Shown piece after piece: positions 24,520 to 35,766 of a DNA stretch of 64,000 bases (its first letter is position 1; every line of letters starts with the position of its first letter). The notes under the pieces are model-generated. The model made no database searches. It had not been told where the DNA came from and saw only the letters and a list, made by a program, of their open reading frames with translations. Position numbers and translations under genes: made by a program. Location of the stretch: assembly GCA_003313425.1 (NCBI GenBank), contig NHZP01000008.1, positions 806,001-870,000 of the forward strand. Direction: 5' to 3'. The stretch comes from Pseudopyrenochaeta lycopersici (Eukaryota > Ascomycota > Dothideomycetes > Pleosporales > Pseudopyrenochaetaceae).

Positions 24520-24821
24520 TTATCAACACTAGGCGTTGAGATTTGGTGGTTTGATGGAAGAAACAGGAATTACCACAATGATGACTGGATGGAAAAACAG
24601 GCCACAGAGGCACAGAGTAGATTTCAGAGGACTCGATTTTCCAAAGAAAGAGATAGCAAGCGAAAAGCGGTGAAAGTCTGCCGGAGGGGGCCGAGCACGT
24701 TGGAAAAAAATAAGCGATTGCAAGGGTATACGCTACACAAATTGGGTACTCCAACCCACTCCGCGGCATCCCACAACATAGAGCCTCTGTCAAAGTAACA
24801 CTTATGATATCCAGTTCCACC
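24520..24821. other. Spacer between tRNA and permease 3' end
   Basis: This contains the tRNA 5' flank and the permease 3' UTR. Nothing else is recognised. Confidence 0.5.
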
Positions 24822-26855
24822 TCAAGTCTTACTTTGTCCGAGCTTCTCTGGGGCTCGTGCTTCCCCCGATGAGCTATCTCGATCTTTGCTATCCCCAGCT
24901 GGGCCCTGGCCCACAACGACAGCCTCTTCGCGTCCCAGCATCATGTGCTCGATGTTGACCTTTGGACCCTTGAACCACTTGCGTGCGGAGACAAACCACC
25001 AAATGGTGACAAGAATCATTGGGCCACCGTACACAACGCAGGTCCAGTTCATATCGGCGGGGCTGGGAGCACGTTAGCTTTGGGCAATGGTTCAAGTATA
25101 GTGATAGACTCACGTCAATTCAGCGCCGGTGACACTGGGTAGGCACAGAATTGGCACCATTAGTATCACGAAAGCGGACGCAATAGTGCCGATTGGGACC
25201 GAGAATTTGCCCAAGTTCCATGGCCCAGGACGGAAGCGGTTCCCTACGAGGAAAACGCGGATGAAGATGGGAATCGTGAACGCGCTGGAAGGTGTTAGCG
25301 AATTTAGTCCATGCCATGTGCTCGACACTTACACAAAAGCAGCGATGGCACCGATAGAAAACAGTGCACCGATAGCCAGCTCTCCCCCGAAGATAAGCAG
25401 TAAGCAGAGGATTCCCACAGTGCAGTTGAACCATACAGCGTTGGCAGGAGTCTGGGTATATCGGTTCACTCGCTTCCAGTACTTGCTCAGAGGAAAGCAG
25501 TCGTCACGTGCGTACGCGAACGTAACTCTGCTAGCTGCGATCATGCAACCTTGACCCATGGAGAAACCTGCAATGATAGTCAGGGCAAGGATTGCCAGCG
25601 TCATCCTCTGGGTCATGCACTGCATGAGATATGCCGCAAAGGGTTGCCCAAGTTCCGAGTCCAGAACGGCCTCAATGTCCACCACCGTATAAGCGACAAC
25701 GAGCTGTAGGAACCAGCCGAAGATGCCTCCAGTGGCAGATGTCAGCACAATTGCGCGCGGTGAAGCAACGTTGGCATTTGAGCATTCCTCTGCGAGATGG
25801 AATGGACTGTCGTATCCGCTCATCGTCCAGATGACGCCAATGAAGCTCATCAACACCGCGACGCCAGGAGGGAATGGTGTGCCCTCATAAATAGTACCCC
25901 AGACTTCGCTTGATGGTGAAAAGCGAGGCAAGCCGCGAGACGTGCGATCAGTGCCAGCAGGGATCATGATGATGACGATAACGAGCGCAATGAAGTTGAA
26001 AGTCGAGCCAGCAGAGTTGAATTGTGCCAGCCACTTTGTGGGCATTGAGGAGAGAATGGCATGCAGGATCATAATGAAGACGGTGAGGAGGAACACCTGC
26101 CAGTCTTGAGGGACGTAGTCGGGATTATTGATGGACGCGGCCGCAAGAATCATGGCAGAAATGCCGTAATTGACTATACCAACATATCAGTCTCGTTCTT
26201 GTTGAGCTTAAAGCTGTCTTTCTATACTGACCAGATGGCGCTGCCGTCACTTGAGCAAGCCAGTTGCTCCAGCCTGTCAGCCATGCGGCAAATGGTCCCC
26301 AACCTGGCGGTGCGAGAACTGCCGAGGCGTAGTATAGCCCTCCACTGGTAGGCATAGAGCTACACAGCTCTGCCATACTCATTGCTACGCATTGAATGCC
26401 TATCATAGCAACTATCCATCCCTGTTGGTGGTGACGGAGTCAGTGTATGTCAAACATGCAGGTTTACAGGGAGTGCCTACCCAGGTCATTCCAGCCGTGC
26501 CTGCATATCCCATGCCATAATACAATGTACTGGCAAAACTCGGCAACAACCCCAACACCGCAAAGCTCACACAGAATGTCGTGAAGAGCGAGAACTCTCT
26601 CTTGAACTCGCTCTTGTAACCAAGTGCGGCTAGCACCTCCTCGTCGGGGTTAAAACTATGTGTAGGGTCATATGGGACATCGCCATCAGGCAGTACCGAC
26701 GTCACAGGTTCCTGAGATACGGGACGATTCCCGTGCGTCAGTGAGGTGCGTTCGGCGGCCATGGTCGAAGCGCAACGGTCGTTGGCGCGTGAATGGCTGG
26801 CTGAGTCGTTGTCCGGAACGTGTGGATAGTGCTTAACAAGATCAGAAATGGCCAA
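24822..26855 (-). CDS. Amino-acid/GABA/choline permease (APC superfamily)
   Basis: Exons 26855-26481, 26421-26232, 26173-25333, 25284-25114 and 25062-24822 join in frame to 605 residues. The N-terminus is cytosolic and Ser-rich. Membrane segments start with FSLFTTFCVSFAVLGLLPSF, followed by AELCSSMPTSGGLYYASAVLAP, the diagnostic block of the fungal Uga4/Hnm1-type amino-acid/choline transporters. About 12 transmembrane helices can be counted, with the conserved FHLAEECSNANVASPRAI loop in the middle and VYGGPMILVTIWWFVSARKWFKGP at the end. The tail is polar and basic. GABA, choline or related amines are likely substrates; sequence alone does not decide. An internal Met (residue 32) is an alternative start. 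Confidence 0.93.
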
Positions 26856-27787
26856 CTGTTTGTCGCGTCCAGCTCAGCTTTCAAGACCGATGAACCATCA
26901 CGAGTACAAACTAGAATGTGCAGCTGAATCGTCTAACTAATATACCAATGCGCTGCATCGTACCCGGGCCTGCCCTAGCATATCAGGGAGCACCAAGGTC
27001 ATGAGCGGGGGTCGCAGAGGGGACGGAACACGAACGCTGCCCTGAAGCGAACGCGACCAGCCGCTAGGCTCGAGGGTGTCCCAGCAGATCGGGCGATAGG
27101 CTTGCAGCAACGAGTGGTGATTGGCCTATCGCTATCTCTATTGGTGGGTGGTTGGCTAACGTCGCCTAGGCTTGCTTTAGCCAGGTAGTGGGCGTGGACG
27201 AGATTCAATCGCAAACCGGGGTTCAAGGAACTCGTGCGATTGCTTGAAGCTTCCAGCCAAGGCAAGCCGCCAAAGACGATTGGTATATTTCATACACCAC
27301 ATCAGTATGAGAGACGGCGACGTGAACATGTGATTCAAAACCTCAAAGAAATGGGCGAAGATGTGTCTTGAGTTGGGGTTTCGATTAAGAAGCCATCTTA
27401 GGACGGAACAGGAGACGTTCCGATATCTGAAGGCTAAGCTATTTCCCCAGCTAGATCCCTACCCCACGGCTGGACATGCTTCATCAGGAATGGCTTTCCC
27501 ATGCAACGGTCCTGCCCGTCAACTCCCATATTATGCAGGATAACGGCTAGTAGTGAGGATAACTTAGATATTGGGCAGGAGTACTTGTTACCTAAGTCGA
27601 CGGGAGCATGATTGTTCTGATACGGTTCGACTTGACGATCACTGAATCTCCTCCGGGACTTCGCGCACGGAGATTTGAATTCCGGCGATGCTCGCGCAAG
27701 GGCGGCAGAACAGCTGCATCCTGTGAAACATGAAATATGAGCACTAGAAGCACCAAGCCCTACCAAGCAGAGCACAAATGCATTGCC
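26856..27787. other. Intergenic region
   Basis: This contains the permease promoter and the palC 3' region. The plus-strand frame starting near 27737 lies antisense to palC and is not considered real. Confidence 0.5.
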
Positions 27788-29246
27788 TCAATAGTAACTC
27801 GAGCTGGGCGCGCCTGGGAAAGCTCCTGCAGGAGGACTTCGCTCGTCTTCGTCCCCGCTGTCGTCTTCCTCGCCCTTGAATGCTTCGACTGGGTCTGGAG
27901 GTGCCCTCATCCGTACGAGGGAGTCTTCGTCGAGCGCAGGTATAATGAACATCTTTGGAGTATGAGGATCTCGTCCCGAGGGCATGCTTGCCAGCAGCGG
28001 TTCCGATGGCGGTATCAATTGAACACCAACCTGGATGAATTAGTAAGTGGTTTGGACCATGATTTAAGAAGTGAGCATCAAGTACCGTGTCGTTCATCTT
28101 TTCCCATTTCTTTAGAAGCATATCGACTATCCGACCCTCCTCGAACTTGCCTGCATCGGTCCCCCAATCCACACCTCTCTCTATCTTGCGGTCTTCCCGC
28201 TTCTCTTGCCACTCCTTTTTCAGCTTCGAGAATCCGGACGACTTCTTCTCTTCCTCTCCACCTAGAGAAGCGAAGCCCAACTCCTTCTTTGCGCCGCGGA
28301 GCCACGCTATACCTTCTCCAGTCTTGCCGCCTGATTCGGCGTCGCAGGCGAGAAACCTGCAGGCTTTGCCTTTTGATGTTCTTCTCAAATCGTCTACATA
28401 TCTGAGTAAGTCATCATTGATCTTTGACGGACGTCCTAGCATAGCCTGGGCTTTTGCGGCGTGCTCAGAGGAGGCGAGACACAGACGCGCGAACAGATGC
28501 GCGCGAACCTTGGGTATATCCACTCCCTTGAACATCCAGTCCTTGTTCTGTTTATTCCTGTCTTCTATCACAACAGCTGGATACGGATCGTCCTTTAAGA
28601 CCATGATCAGGGTGGCCTCAGCCATAGTAAGCTCTGCTAAGGCTCCGAGCACAGAGGCCGAGATGTCTACTGCTGCAGGCTGAGAATTCCATTGCCCTGC
28701 CCGATTGACCAAGTATATGTGTATAGCATTTGCATCGAGAAACTGCTTCATGGCAGCACTGATCGCTGTTGCGCGTTGTTCTGGTGACGGAGTAGCTGCA
28801 TTATAGAGAGTATGTAGCTGCGCCCGAGCCTGGAGGCTGTATACGTATGCGAGTGTCGACAGGGTGAAACAAAGCTCACTCTCAAGGCTCTTCAATTTGA
28901 CTCTTGCCGGCTCACGTCCCGGTATTGACGAACCAAGGGTAGAGCGCCATTCTACCTCCAATTCTTTGACCAATACCAGGTCAATCTCCTCGCCTGCACA
29001 TATTGTGCCGCTTAACCCAGCATCTAATGCAAAAAGATAAGGTATGTAGTCATTGAGTGCAGATGTGACGATCGAAAGGTTCGAAGCTTGCGAGGCAGGT
29101 GGGATACGCTTGTGTCGCTTCAACACATCGCGGACGACGCCGCGCGCAGTCGTCGCGCAATTGGGCAGAGACGGGTGAGTACTGCTACTGAAGTATTCAG
29201 TGTACGATATGCTAGAAGTGGTCGGTAGGACAAATGGGAAGGGCAT
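27788..29246 (-). CDS. palC: pH-response regulator PalC (BRO1 domain)
   Basis: Exons 29246-28086 and 28030-27788 give 467 residues, the usual size for PalC. The protein opens with MPFPFVLPTTSSISYTEYF and continues with a BRO1-type helical array; recognisable blocks are RGVVRDVLKRHKRIP, SLESELCFTLSTLAYVYSLQARA and a late KKEWQEKREDRKIERGVDWG segment. In Aspergillus PalC is recruited to the plasma membrane, binds ESCRT-III (Vps32) and helps assemble the complex that triggers PacC processing at alkaline pH. The C-terminus is acidic and ends in SSSYY. The 55-nt intron contains no stop codon, so the uninterrupted frame runs on to 27744 with a different tail; the spliced version is preferred because it restores the IPPSEPLLASMPSGRDPHTPK block and an acidic end. 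Confidence 0.93.
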
Positions 29247-29679
29247 CTTTTCGAGGATAAAGTGTTGTCTGGAGCTGTTGATGCAGGTACGCGGTAGTAG
29301 TGGGGTAGGTATGCAAGAGGCTTGGCCGCATCATGCCATGACCTGGCATTAATGAAGAGCATAAAGCCAGCGAGACGGTCGAAAGGTATTAGTAAGTTAC
29401 TGAGATGGCGAGGACGAATCAGGTTTGGCCTAGGCCCATGCAATTGTGTAGTGATGCTTGAACAAATCGTACTGCTCATTCCTCTCTGTGGCAGGTATAT
29501 GTACAAGTTTGCCCATGTGGAAGAACACATGCACTTCCCTTCAAGTGATACCAATCAAAACGCCTGAAGTGACCTCGTCTCCCTCATCTTGATACTTTAT
29601 CGCTTTTGGCGTATCTTTGCATAGCTCCCTTCGTCCCTCATGCGCACGGTTTGGTGGACATGTGGCGTCACATGCGCGT
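29247..29679. other. Intergenic region
   Basis: This contains the palC promoter and the 3' region of the complex I subunit gene. No other feature is seen. Confidence 0.5.
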
Positions 29680-30139
29680 CTATGACTTCTTGAACGGCTC
29701 GTCGAGGAAATTCTGTTGTGCGAAGAGATATCCCTTGACCTTGGATTCCTTCAACAGCTCAAAGTAACGTTCTGTAGAGCGAATGTTAGCATTACCCTTG
29801 GCAAGCGACAATATCAAGATTCATGCAATCAATCTTGCAGAAAATCGCTTCAAGTGTCTCTAGTCGGAAGAGAATAGTTCTGGAGTCTGAAGCGGTAGAC
29901 ATGGTGCCCATACCTCTCAAATGTCCACACTTCTCCAGGTGGTTCACCCCCTCCTTCCGGTAGCACTTGCCCAGCTCATCCCTCACTAACCGTGCCATCA
30001 TGCTCTTGACCCACTGCTCACGAATAATAGCATCTTGCGCAGCCTTAAGGGCCTGGTTGTCGTCGTAGTCAACACCCTCGAAAGTTGGCGCGACCTTTGG
30101 CTTCTTCGCCAGGAACATTTCGGACTCGGGGGTCGGCAT
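29680..30139 (-). CDS. Mitochondrial complex I ~12-kDa subunit (NDUFB10/PDSW-like)
   Basis: Exons 30139-29914 and 29771-29680 give 105 residues. The sequence MPTPESEMFLAKKPKVAPTF, then AIIREQWVKSMMARLVRDELGKCYRKEGVNHLEKCG and RYFELLKESKVKGYLFAQQNF, follows the fungal 12-kDa subunit related to animal NDUFB10. The Cys pair in GKCYRKEGVNHLEKCG fits an intermembrane-space coiled-coil-helix fold stabilised by disulfides. The protein sits in the membrane arm of NADH:ubiquinone oxidoreductase. The 142-nt intron is longer than most here. A separate minus frame starting at 30342 overlaps the 5' region and is not used. Confidence 0.88.
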
Positions 30140-30400
30140 TGCGGTGACGGGGCGCTCTGCGCAGACGGCAGTGTGGTCGAGAAGAGGGCGAGCTGCTTCG
30201 AGCAGGTAGCACGGGAGTCAATTGGCGACGTGGACGTGGTAGGGAGGGACTGCAATGGCGACGCTTGATGAAGTTGGTAGCTAGAGATCGCGCCGGAGCT
30301 TCGGCCAATGGCTGCACGTGATATTCTGATTACCGTACTCAAATCATGACGACTTTGCGTCTGTATAACTCTGGCGGCAGATTTTTACAGGACATTATTA

Positions 30401-31015
30401 TCATTGTTCTGCTATTCCACTATCATTCCTTTTCCACCATTCTTCAACAGCCGCACCCACCCCCCATACACCGCTCGTCCTTCCCTCTTGCGCTTCATGC
30501 TTCGCTATCTCGCCTTCCCTGTTAAGAGCGTCTCTTTTCTTTCCTTGATACTTGCACTGCCATCTCCAGGGCTCGAATCGGATTTCACTGATCGATGATT
30601 CAAGTGCACGCAGCCGCTCCTCTCTTTCGTAGTCGCAAACAGCACATAGACGCTCGAGCCTGACGGTGTGGAAAGGATGCACAGGGCCTTCTGCGCAAGG
30701 CTGATCATCCTCTTCTGTGAAAATACCCTCCTTCGCTTTTAATTCATGAGAGATTTCAGCCGAATTGTCTCTTGTTTGACCAGCATCTGATGTTTTTGTT
30801 GATGTTGATGCGTTCGCAGGCTCGGGTAGTGAGCATACATTCGACTCAATCGACGAAGAAGCAGAATGGCCTGACGATCTTTCTGTCAAACACAGTGATC
30901 TCCGTTTCGGCCCAGCTGTTGTCTTTGACCGTGCACTCGCGCAATATCTAACCGGCATCGATGAGAAGGTCGAGTGGCCGCAGCCGAGGAATATGAACAG
31001 TCGATAGTAGCACAT
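30401..31015 (-). CDS. Hypothetical protein, N-terminal Cys/His motif
   Basis: The uninterrupted frame reaches up to 31060. The Met at 31015 is preferred because it opens with MCYYRLFIFLGCGHSTFS, an N-terminus (MCYY...CGH) I associate with a class of small uncharacterised filamentous-fungal proteins. That gives 204 residues. A second Cys cluster, LERLCAVCDYEREERLRALE, sits mid-protein in a charged helical stretch, and the end is Trp- and Lys-rich (EPWRWQCKYQGKKR, VEEWWKRND). Cys/His positions could bind zinc, but no named domain is recognised. No signal peptide or convincing membrane segment is present. Function unknown. Confidence 0.6.
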   Translation of the reverse strand: MCYYRLFIFLGCGHSTFSSMPVRYCASARSKTTAGPKRRSLCLTERSSGHSASSSIESNVCSLPEPANASTSTKTSDAGQTRDNSAEISHELKAKEGIFTEEDDQPCAEGPVHPFHTVRLERLCAVCDYEREERLRALESSISEIRFEPWRWQCKYQGKKRDALNREGEIAKHEAQEGRTSGVWGVGAAVEEWWKRNDSGIAEQ

Positions 31016-31459
31016 GTTGTTTCGAATAAGTCTGGATATCCATTGAGTATGGAGTGCCAAATGCAGAAAAAGTTGGTGCGGTATTCTCGATAAGAGGAAT
31101 TTGAATTCAATGACAGAGAGGCTCTTTGTCCGCTTTCAGGTTGCGGCGTTCATTGGGTCGTTGCTGGCCTTGTGTTATCAGACAAAGAACATATACGCCA
31201 CAACCATATCGTGTGCTTCTAAGCCGATGCGGTAACGAAAAAACATTAGCTGTGGCGTGAGGCGCGAATGTAGTCAGTATTGATAATACAGCGACCGTTG
31301 TGTGAGCGTCTTCATAACGTCAGCAATTATCGTATCTTATTTTGTGCACTAGAACTATATGTACTTGAAATATTATATCTACAAAAATTGAAGACACACG
31401 CTATGGCTGGTCAATATGCAAAACGACCTGTTGGTCTACTATGGTATAGAGCGACTCGA
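31016..31459. other. Intergenic region
   Basis: This AT-rich spacer lies between the hypothetical gene's promoter and the end of the transporter. Nothing is recognised. Confidence 0.5.
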
Positions 31460-33611
31460 TTATGCTTTCATTTCCTTCTCAACATCCCCTACAGGAGCGC
31501 TGGTTTGCGCTTCAGTATCAGGCGACAAAGAGCCCTTACTAGCCCTCTTTTTCCTCCTTTCTGCGCGTTCAGCATCTCTCTCTACCCTTTTTTGCTTTTC
31601 TGCTTCTAGTCCAGTCTTCGTCTCCTCGTGTTGTTTATCGAGTATGTTCCTCGTAATGAGGAGACTCACAACGATTCCTAGAGCGGAAAATGCCACATAC
31701 AAAATCCACATTGTACTCAATGAGTCTGCGAAAGCGTTCCTTGCGGCAGCCTTCTGACTTTCGGGTAGAGACTGGATGAGTCCAACGTTAGCGCCAGCAG
31801 AGCCACCGCCAAAAGCTGACGCGGTCTGGGGACCTAATGCTGCTACTAGTTGAGATTGTTTTGATTTCATTTCATTGTTGAAGACGACAGAACCAACAAC
31901 GACTGAGATTGCTGAGCCAAGGTTGCGAGTAAAGCCGAATGTCGCAGTTGCGGTGGCGATATCGCGTTTCTAGGAAGTATATTAGTATCAGTCCTGAAAT
32001 AGATGCGCTATGGTATCGGGATACTGCCCCGAGTGCTAAGTTAGGTGTACCGTGGAAAACGTGCACACGTCAAAAATGACGCTGATTGCGTGTTTTCACA
32101 AAGGTTACCCGTATTCCGGAGGGGTGAAAAAGGTGGGGACAGGCTTACCGGCACGAGGCTTTGCAGTGCGATAAGCGGACTCTGGAAGTTGGGTCCCACA
32201 CCAATACCTGCGATGATTTGGTAGACGATGATCTTTGCCCAGGAGGAATTGATATCGAGGTCAATGAACAGCCCAAAGCCTAGTGTCATCATAAACATTC
32301 CAGAGTAGATCATTGGAAGGTACTGTCCAGTCTTCTTGATGAAGATGCCGGTGAACATCGAAAGGAATGATAGTGACAGCGCTGTTGGCAGCAGATACAC
32401 GCCTGAAAGAATTGGCGTGGCTCCCAAGACGGCCTGAAAGTAGAGTGGGAGGAAGTAGCTGCCTGAGATGAAAACGAAGGAGTGGAAGAAGCAAACTCCC
32501 AGGGCGGCCAGATTCGACCGTTTCGAGAAAAGATCTAGAGGCATTAGAGGATATGGCGCGACGCGCCATTCACAGAGGAAAAAGATGCCAATGACTACTG
32601 CTCCAAAAATAAGAAGACAGAGTACCGTTGCAGAATCCCAGGGGCGAGTAATGCCACCAAACTCTAATCCCAACAGCAACATGATGGTACCTGTAACCAT
32701 GGTGAGGGAGCCAAGCCAGTCGACAGCTTTGAGACCCTGACGCAGCGGTGTTTTTGGCGTATGCACATCAAGGAAGAAGAGAAGGATAAGAAAAGCAACG
32801 CCATCGATTGGCAGATTGATGTAGAAACACCACCTGCGCATGTCAGTACACACCACGCCTGCATTTGAAGAAAAACGGACCTCCAAGAGATTTTTTGAGT
32901 AAACAACCCACCCATGACTGGGCCTAAGCTACTGGCAAGTGCCCAGACCCCTCCAATGACACCGAAGTAAGCTCCTCGATCGCGCACAGAGAAGAGATCT
33001 GAGATGGTGATGTTGACGAGTGTTATGAGACCACCTCCTCCAATGCCTTGAACAACTCTCGCCGCAATCAGCATGTCCATGTCAACCGACACTCCTGCAA
33101 GCAGCGATCCTACGAAGAAAATGGCGTTGGCGACCAAGAGTATAGGTTTCCTGCCAAAGATATCTGAGACTTTGCCCCAGATGGGCGTGGCTGCGCTCTG
33201 GGCGATGAGGTATGCGGAACCAACCCAAGTATAACCGGACGCGGAATTGAAATCTGAAGCAATGGTAGGTAATGCTGTTGTAACGATGGTGATGTCCAAT
33301 GCTACAAGTAACACGGCGACTGCGAGCGAAAACATGATGAGGGCTATCTTCATCTTGCTTCGTTGTATTGTTTGGTCGGTTTGCACACCAGGTGCTGGAG
33401 GCGTGTCAGCAGCGACGTCTTTGCCATTTTGCTCCTTCTCTTCTCCCACTTCGCCTCCTACACCACTGGGCTCATGTAATGCTCCATCTGCTTCTGAGAT
33501 ACTGTGGCTGCTCGATGACGGCGTCGCTATATTGATTTCTTTGGGCGTCGCACTCGGGTTAGGCATCTGAACATCACTCGAAGGGACTTTCGCATGGTGA
33601 GTCGCATCCAT
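31460..33611 (-). CDS. MFS drug:H+ antiporter, DHA2 (14-TM) family
   Basis: Exons 33611-32881, 32833-32149 and 31969-31460 join to 641 residues. After about 85 polar N-terminal residues come the first helix (MKIALIMFSLAVAVLLVALD) and the family motif LDITIVTTALPTIASDF. Next are motif A (GKVSDIFGRKPILL), then RVVQGIGGGGLITL and motif C (GGVWALASSLGPVMGGLF). The second half has WCFYINLPIDG, about eight more helices, and DIATATATFGFTRNLGSAISVVVGSVVF. The cytosolic tail is long and Lys/Glu/Arg-rich. Members export toxic compounds, fungicides or metabolites. No biosynthetic cluster surrounds it, so self-protection for a metabolite is not indicated. The 179-nt intron is the longest reconstructed here; the sequence joined across it matches the family without a gap. 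Confidence 0.92.
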
Positions 33612-35766
33612 AACTGACGCTATTAATACAGAGCAGGAAAAGAATACACACAAAGCAGTCGCGACATGTTTGAGTGAACGTGAGAGTGTGGGTCAAACAC
33701 AAAGTGGCTCTAAAGTCGCCACCGCGCGTCCAGAGGCCCGATAATGCCGAGAGGCGTCCGGCTAGACTTGCGCGCAAGATCGATCGATCTTAGGCTTATA
33801 AGATCTCTACATCAGAACAAGGTAGAGTTATGATCATGGTGAATTGCAACTTTGACGAGCACTTTTGTGTAGATTGACAATGTGAAGAAGTGCTGTGGTC
33901 CACATTTAGACGTCAGATGTCGGTTTACTTGGCCATCCAATTGCAGCAGCTGTCAGGCAAGCCACAGATTCTTGATCGATTGATAAGAAACGGCTGTGCG
34001 ACAGGTGTCAGACAAAGAATAGTTCTCCACCTGGAGAGTCTGGTTGGCAGGCCCGTGGACGTCTGTTCGGAATGATTCGGAACACTACCGCGGTTGACTG
34101 AGCATAGCCTACAGCAAGCTCGGGATACACCATGTTGGTTTCCTGTCACCCGAACCACCACGCATGTTTGCAACTTGGCTCCTCAATTGGATCAGATTGC
34201 AAACTGACTACCGCCGTGTTCCTGGTGCACCGCGGTGAACAGGATGACATTTGCGTTGAGGAGTTCAGGGTAAGCGAGCCGCGGAGGGCATGAGAGATAT
34301 GACAGAGAAGACACGTTTGCAGAGCAGGCACTGTGCAGGTTCCATGTTTACAAACACCATTGTGGCAGGGTCTGACAACGTCTCTGTTGAACCCTTTCCC
34401 CACTGAAACTCCCGTAGTGTGTCCTTGGGCACTGCTGGATAAGGCGTGCATATCATGGCGGGGCTTGATAGACAAAGGATAGCCGGTAGCAGCGTGTCGT
34501 TGTAGTTGATGTTCGGTCTGTCAGATGTTATTTTGTGAATAGCAACTCAAGGCCATGTGCTAGTCAGCACCAGTGGGCATTCCAGCGGTTGGGTGCCTGT
34601 GCAAAGCCGATGTAGAGGCGTGGGTGAAGGCATTGGTTGCGGTTGACGTTTTCATCGTGGGATGAAGTTCAGTCTCCACATGTTCCCTCCAGCGGATATG
34701 ATTAGATGCTGTGGAGGAGCAGGTGTTTGAGAGGCGGCTGGGCGGGTTTTCGTCATCGGCCCCCGAGGCGTGGTGCTGTGGTGTTGAGAAGCTAGACGGT
34801 GGACTAGGCCCATGGTGCAGCAGCACAGCGAGTGGACTGCGGGCGCGTCCATGGGCAATACTTCCGGCCTTCCCAGGTCGGCCAGGCAGTATCAGCGTTT
34901 GCGAGTTGTTATCAGCAGCAGCTGGTGCCCCTCACTTTCCCCGCAACGGTTTTCCCAACGTGCAGCGACGCCCTGGCAAGGCAAGCACGTATCGGAGGAG
35001 AAGGCATTTTACGAGGCGCCTGTCGCCGTGTAGCACAGGGATTCGCAGCAGTGGGCCACGCGAGGCCGACTAGCAACGGTCCAGGCGTGCCCGGCGCCTT
35101 CTGTTGGGATGTATGCCGATCAACCGAGGGTTCTGCTGCAGCTATTTCGACGGCCTTGGCTTGTCGGTAACGGGGGTGCAGACGCTCGCTGGTGGATCTG
35201 TTGACGAAGACGTCGACGGCTGGTCCTTTGACGGGCTGTCTCTGGTGACGTCCAGAGCCGCGCTGGCGGCGTCGCACGGCTGGCCATGGGCAGCAACCGG
35301 TAGCCTTGACGCACCGCCTGGACGAAAGCGTCCGGGCCCTCTTTTAGGGTTTCCAAGGGTGGGTGGCTACAGAATTCCCTTTCCAAGCTTGCGGGGGCGC
35401 CGTAAAAGGGACTAGCCTTTCGCGCACCCACGGGCCTCGAAGCTTTTGCTCGCAACGCCATCCGCGATCTTGCAGCCTCTGTTCTTCGTTCCTCCTCTCC
35501 TCCAACACTCGCCCCGCGCCGTCCGCCCACATCGCCCTCAATCTCCCGCCGCGCCCGCTGCCCTTGCGTTGCCATCCGAGCATTCCTGCGGGCCGCACCA
35601 CAACAACCCCCACGCCGCCGTCCTACTTCTCGAGCGCGCCGCCACAGGGACGCATGTCGGGCACGAGCCGAGGGCTATCCGCGGAGGGAGTTTGGCAGCA
35701 GGATATTGCTACTGGCGTCTCGCCGTGACCGACGCTGAGGCATTGAGCCTCCGCGAACCTGCCCCT
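33612..35766. other. Intergenic region, 2.2 kb (divergent promoters)
   Basis: This lies between the divergent MFS transporter and Reg1-like genes. The last 320 nt form a stop-free frame continuous with the Reg1 start, but without an ATG in good context; it is probably 5' UTR. Other frames at 34711-35415 are GC-driven and lack family resemblance. Confidence 0.45.

Noticed and set aside
24317..24916. Minus-strand ORF of 199 aa spanning the tRNA gene
   Set aside because: It runs through the tRNA and into the permease 3' end; its sequence carries no domain.
27737..28683. Two plus-strand ORFs of about 200 aa antisense to palC
   Set aside because: They are contained within the well-supported palC exons, lack domains and splice signals, and show composition expected of antisense reading.
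34711..35415. Several overlapping ORFs of 100-150 aa on both strands before Reg1
   Set aside because: The region is GC-rich and therefore stop-poor in many frames. The products are unrelated to each other and to known families, and no splice signal links them.
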